In this document: piece after piece, positions 7,266 through 10,265 of the stretch
How the letters are laid out: each line of letters begins with the position of its first letter
How positions within the stretch are numbered: the stretch's first letter is position 1
Assembly (NCBI GenBank): GCA_003157315.1
Contig: PMJE01000391.1
Span: 1-10,265, forward strand
Reading direction: 5' to 3'
Length of the DNA: 10,265 nucleotides
Origin: Myxococcales bacterium
GTDB lineage: Bacteria > Myxococcota > Polyangia > Fen-1088
The notes under the pieces: generated by a model
What the model was told of the DNA's origin: nothing
What the model saw: the letters and a program-made list of their open reading frames with translations, nothing else
The model's database searches: none
Translations under genes and position numbers: made by a program

Positions 7266-8174
7266 ATGGAGACCAGCTTGAAGTCAGCTCCGATGTGGAT
7301 CGTCCCGGAGGGTTCGGGAGTCCCCAACGTCCCTGCACTGGGAAGCGCGACCAGCCCCTTGCGGGAAGCGGAACTCCCGAGCCCCGTCAAGCTAGCTATC
7401 CCCGGCGGAGCGACCAGAGAGTATCGGATTCCCAACCTGGCACGGGCCTGCCAGGTATTGCGCCTGTTTGCGGCATCGCGCGAACATCTTTCGTCTTCTG
7501 CGGTTGCACGCCAGCTCAAGATGCCGCGCACGACGGTGTTGCGAATTCTGCACACGCTTGCGGCCGAAAGGCTGCTGCAGCGACGTGGGTTCGATTTCGC
7601 CGCAAGCCCCGAGTTGCACACGGGGCTGCGCTCGATTGCAGACACCGCTCTATGCGCTGCGGCGGTGCCGGTGCTGAACGAGATCTCGCAGCTCACAGGA
7701 GAGACTGCGAGTCTCGCGCTACCCTCCGGAGACAAGGTCGCCGTGGTCGAGACTTGTGACAGCCCCTGTGCCTCGCGCGTGGGTGGTGGGTCGGGCGGGC
7801 CGATGGATTTGCATTGCGCTGCCTTCGGAAAGGTGTTCTTGGCTTTTGGGCCGCGGAGCTATCTGGGGACGGTGCTGGCCGGTACGCCGCTACGGGCGCG
7901 AACCCCGCGGACCCTCACTACTGCCGAGGCGCTGGCTGCCGAGTGCGGCCGGATCGTCCGGCAGGGCTTTGCCCTGGACAACGAAGAGTACGAAGAGGGT
8001 GTACGCTGCCTGGCCGCGCCGGTTTGGGGTAGCGGTGGTGTGCTGGCCGCGGCCCTAGGCGTGTCAGCCTCAGCGGCCACTTTCACCGAGCAGCGAGCCT
8101 CCGACGTGGCGCCGCTGGTGCTGCAAGCAGCGAAAAAACTCACAGCGAGGCTGGCGCAGCAGACAGGTCGGTAG
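7266..8174 (+). CDS. IclR-family transcriptional regulator
   Basis: DNA-binding regulator of 302 residues, expected to bind an operator as a dimer or tetramer and to respond to a small carbon metabolite. A winged helix-turn-helix covers about 58-110: NLARACQVLRLF, then SSSAVARQLKMPRTTVLRIL with the recognition helix, then a wing. The effector domain covers about 125-300. It shows the family signatures GGPMDLHCAAFGKVFLAFG (177-195) and QGFALDNEEYEEGVRCLAAPVW (233-254), then GVLAAALGVSASAATF. Most family members are about 250-270 aa; this one has about 55 extra N-terminal residues rich in Pro, Ser and Gly before the helix-turn-helix. The strong ribosome site supports that extension being translated. 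The ligand and targets are unknown. No catabolic operon adjoins it, and the acetate genes are nearly 5 kb upstream. Confidence 0.92.
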   Translation: METSLKSAPMWIVPEGSGVPNVPALGSATSPLREAELPSPVKLAIPGGATREYRIPNLARACQVLRLFAASREHLSSSAVARQLKMPRTTVLRILHTLAAERLLQRRGFDFAASPELHTGLRSIADTALCAAAVPVLNEISQLTGETASLALPSGDKVAVVETCDSPCASRVGGGSGGPMDLHCAAFGKVFLAFGPRSYLGTVLAGTPLRARTPRTLTTAEALAAECGRIVRQGFALDNEEYEEGVRCLAAPVWGSGGVLAAALGVSASAATFTEQRASDVAPLVLQAAKKLTARLAQQTGR

Positions 8175-8190
8175 AGCCTCTCGGGAGGCT
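8175..8190 (+). terminator. Compact hairpin directly after the IclR stop codon
   Basis: AGCCTC (8175-8180), loop TCGG, GAGGCT (8185-8190): a perfect six-base-pair GC-rich stem beginning at the base after the TAG stop. It has no T-run behind it, so it is not a classical intrinsic terminator. It could be a 3'-end stabilising hairpin or help Rho-type termination. The rest of the gap to the tRNA (8191-8374) holds no gene I can support. Confidence 0.4.
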
Positions 8191-8374
8191 ACCAGCCGCT
8201 GGAAAGGCCGGTCCGCGAATCGCGGGTCGCATGGGCGAGCGCGAGTTGGGAGTTCGCTGCGCAGAGCGGGTTTCCCTGGCTCGCGAAGAAGCGTAGCTCT
8301 GGCAGTTCAGCGCTTTTTGCGGCCACGACGCGGCTTGCGAGAAGACCGCCACCGTGTTAAACGAGCGAACCCAT

Positions 8375-8450
<76 letters not shown>

Positions 8451-8500
8451 CCGTTGATCCCGTTCCCGGTGGTAAGCTGGCTCGGTTTGAAGGAGACAAC

Positions 8501-10265
8501 ATGGCACGCAAAATCGCAATCTTCGTTCTGGCCGCTGGCGTAGTTTTCGGCGGGTACTGTCTCGGCCGAGGCAACTGGGGGGCGCGCGGCAAGGCGCCAG
8601 CCAAGTACGTCTGCGAGAAGATTGGGGCAACCTCTGGCGATGATGTGGAACGCAAGTGTGTCCCGTTGGACGGCACGCCCAAGGGTTCCGACAAGGCGCT
8701 GGTGACCGTCGTCGAGTTCTCTGATTTCCAGTGCCCCTACTGCAGCCGCGTCCTGCCCACCCTCGACCGCTTGCTCAAAGAGTACCCGGACAAGGTGCGC
8801 ATCTTCTTCAAGCAAAATCCTCTCCCCTTCCATGACAAGGCGCCGCTGGCCGCAGAGGCGGCGCTGGCTGCCGGGGCCCAGGGCAAGTTCTGGAAGATGC
8901 ACGATGAACTTTTCACCAACCAGCAGGCTCTCGACCGGCCAGCCCTGGAGAAATACGCGGAGAAGATCGGCCTCAACATGGTCAAGTTCAAGGCGGCTCT
9001 CGATGGGCACACGTTCAAAGCCGCGGTCGACAAGGATCTGACCGAGGCCCGCGAACTGGGCGTGCAGGGAACCCCCAACTTCTTCATCAATGGCCGCCCG
9101 ATGCGTGGGGCCGTGCCTTACGAGCAGTTCAAGAGCGCCACGGATGACGAGATTCGCCGCGCCCAGGTGCTGATGGGATCGGGGTTCATGGGGCGTTGCG
9201 GGATATCTGGGCTCTTCAAGGAGTTTGGCGTGTGCTCCAAGCTTCTCGGCAAGAAGCTCCTCGGCCGGGGTACTTCGGTGAGCGAGCTGTACGGCGCCCT
9301 AGTGCAGGGCAAGGCCAAGGGGCTGGCCGTGCCGCCACCCCCGGCGCAAGCGCCGCGGCCGCCGGTATCGACCGAGGTCTACAAGGTTGAAATCGACAAG
9401 GCGCCGCGCAAGGGCGGCCAGGCGCCCAAGGTCACGCTGATTGAGTTTTCCGACTTCCAGTGCCCGTACTGCAGCCGCGCCAAGGGGACGCTCGACGAGC
9501 TTCTCAAGATCTACAAAGACAACCTGGAGATCTCGTTCAAACACTACCCGCTGCCCTTCCACAACAATGCCATGCCCGCCGCCATCGCAACCGTGGCCGC
9601 GGACCAGCAGGGCAAGTTCTGGGAGATGTACGACAAGTTGTTCGCCAACCAGCAGAATCTGGATGCGGCCAGCCTGGAGAAGTATGCGCAAGAGATCGGA
9701 CTTGACCTGACCAAGTTCAAGGCCGCCATCGCTGACCCCAAGACCAAGGCGGTGGTCGAGGCAGACATGAAACAGGCCAACCAGTTCGGGGTGCAAGGGA
9801 CGCCCAGCTTCTTTGTCAACGGCCGGGCCTTCAGCGGCGCCTATCCTCTCGACAGTTTCAAGATGGTGCTGGATGAGGAAGTCAAGAAGGCGGAGGCCAA
9901 GCTGCAGGCCGGTACCCCGCGCGGTGAGCTGTACGCGGCCATCATCAAGGACGGACTCGCCAAGAAGGAAGCGCCCAAACAGGAGGCGCGCCCAGGCGAG
10001 CCTTCGCCCACCGAAACCTACAAGGCCGAGGTCAAGGGTGCGCCGATCAAGGGCGCCAAGGATGCTCTGGTGACCATCGTCCAGTTCTCCGATTTCCAGT
10101 GCCCGTTCTGCTCGCGGGTGGAGCCCACCATCGACAAGATCATGGAGGAGTACAAGGGCAAGGTCCGGGTGGCCTGGCGAAACAAGGCCCTGCCCTTCCA
10201 CGACAAGGCCAAGCCTGCGGCGATTGCAGCCATGGCGGCCAACGAGCAGGGCAAGTTCTGGCAGA
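8501..10265 (+). CDS. Membrane-anchored protein with at least three tandem DsbA-like thioredoxin domains (3' end outside the window)
   Basis: Open from ATG 8501 (AGGAG at 8491-8495) to the window edge: 588 codons with no stop. The N-terminus MARK plus a hydrophobic stretch (5-20) looks like a signal anchor; Cys20 does not fit a lipobox (Gly-Gly-Tyr before it). The rest should be outside the cytoplasmic membrane. Three DsbA/thioredoxin-fold units follow, each starting VEFSDFQCPYCSR or a close variant. Active sites are CPYC 78-81, CPYC 321-324 and CPFC 534-537. Each unit has LPFH and QGKFW blocks, and the first two have the cis-proline loop VQGTPxFFxNGR (Pro192, Pro435). The third is cut in its helical insert. 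Linkers are Pro/Ala/Lys-rich and partly repeated (ELYxA... TExYK). The first linker carries about 30 extra residues with Cys233 and Cys245. The likely role is thiol-disulfide exchange in envelope proteins; direction (oxidase or isomerase) and substrates are unknown. Confidence 0.93.
   Translation, partial: MARKIAIFVLAAGVVFGGYCLGRGNWGARGKAPAKYVCEKIGATSGDDVERKCVPLDGTPKGSDKALVTVVEFSDFQCPYCSRVLPTLDRLLKEYPDKVRIFFKQNPLPFHDKAPLAAEAALAAGAQGKFWKMHDELFTNQQALDRPALEKYAEKIGLNMVKFKAALDGHTFKAAVDKDLTEARELGVQGTPNFFINGRPMRGAVPYEQFKSATDDEIRRAQVLMGSGFMGRCGISGLFKEFGVCSKLLGKKLLGRGTSVSELYGALVQGKAKGLAVPPPPAQAPRPPVSTEVYKVEIDKAPRKGGQAPKVTLIEFSDFQCPYCSRAKGTLDELLKIYKDNLEISFKHYPLPFHNNAMPAAIATVAADQQGKFWEMYDKLFANQQNLDAASLEKYAQEIGLDLTKFKAAIADPKTKAVVEADMKQANQFGVQGTPSFFVNGRAFSGAYPLDSFKMVLDEEVKKAEAKLQAGTPRGELYAAIIKDGLAKKEAPKQEARPGEPSPTETYKAEVKGAPIKGAKDALVTIVQFSDFQCPFCSRVEPTIDKIMEEYKGKVRVAWRNKALPFHDKAKPAAIAAMAANEQGKFWQ
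8696..10265 (+). repeat. Tandem coding repeat of the DsbA-like unit (three copies, last incomplete)
   Basis: The units begin near 8696, 9428 and 10064. The 15-mer CAGGGCAAGTTCTGG occurs at 8879-8893, 9608-9622 and 10247-10261. The copies are 729 and 639 bases apart, which equals the 243- and 213-residue spacing of the CxxC motifs. The copies differ at many codons, so the duplication is old and the copies are under protein-level constraint. Confidence 0.85.

Noticed and set aside
9299..10201. 300-codon minus-strand frame under the thioredoxin chain, with similar frames at 8357-9010
   Set aside because: These are antisense to a protein with three clear CxxC domains, and they repeat in step with the sense repeat. 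One also covers the tRNA.

Overview
The window is a piece of high-GC bacterial chromosome with ordinary, non-mobile gene content. Several traits point to Myxococcota or a related deltaproteobacterial lineage. One is a Hanks-type kinase with an HRDISPSN catalytic loop, a single membrane span and a PEGA-like outer domain. Another is a membrane-anchored protein built of tandem DsbA-like thioredoxin domains. Strong G/C preference at third codon positions fits too. The lineage call is an inference from family knowledge.

Layout. (1) At 239-2491 lies a two-gene pta-ackA operon (short-form phosphate acetyltransferase, then acetate kinase), which interconverts acetyl-CoA and acetate through acetyl phosphate with ATP formation. 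(2) At 2504-3331, on the minus strand and converging on ackA with a 12-base gap, is a ThiD-type pyrimidine kinase of thiamine synthesis. (3) Divergent from thiD is a transmembrane Ser/Thr protein kinase (about 3447-5171). It is followed closely by a family 2 glycosyltransferase (5205-5975), whose stop codon overlaps the GTG start of a family 4 glycosyltransferase (5972-7063). (4) A leader of about 200 bases with several short repeats precedes an IclR-family regulator (7266-8174), which ends in a compact hairpin. (5) A tRNA-Phe(GAA) gene with encoded CCA lies at 8375-8450. (6) From 8501 to the right edge runs an open reading frame with no stop in the window: a membrane-anchored protein with three DsbA-like domains (CPYC, CPYC, CPFC), cut off by the window end.

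How the genes relate. pta and ackA form one metabolic unit, and the two glycosyltransferases are very probably co-translated and act in one glycan or glycolipid pathway. The kinase may be co-transcribed with them, but nothing in the sequence ties it to them functionally. The IclR regulator has no obvious target gene beside it apart from its own leader. The most unusual object is the multi-thioredoxin protein at the right edge. I see no phage, transposon, CRISPR array or defence system.
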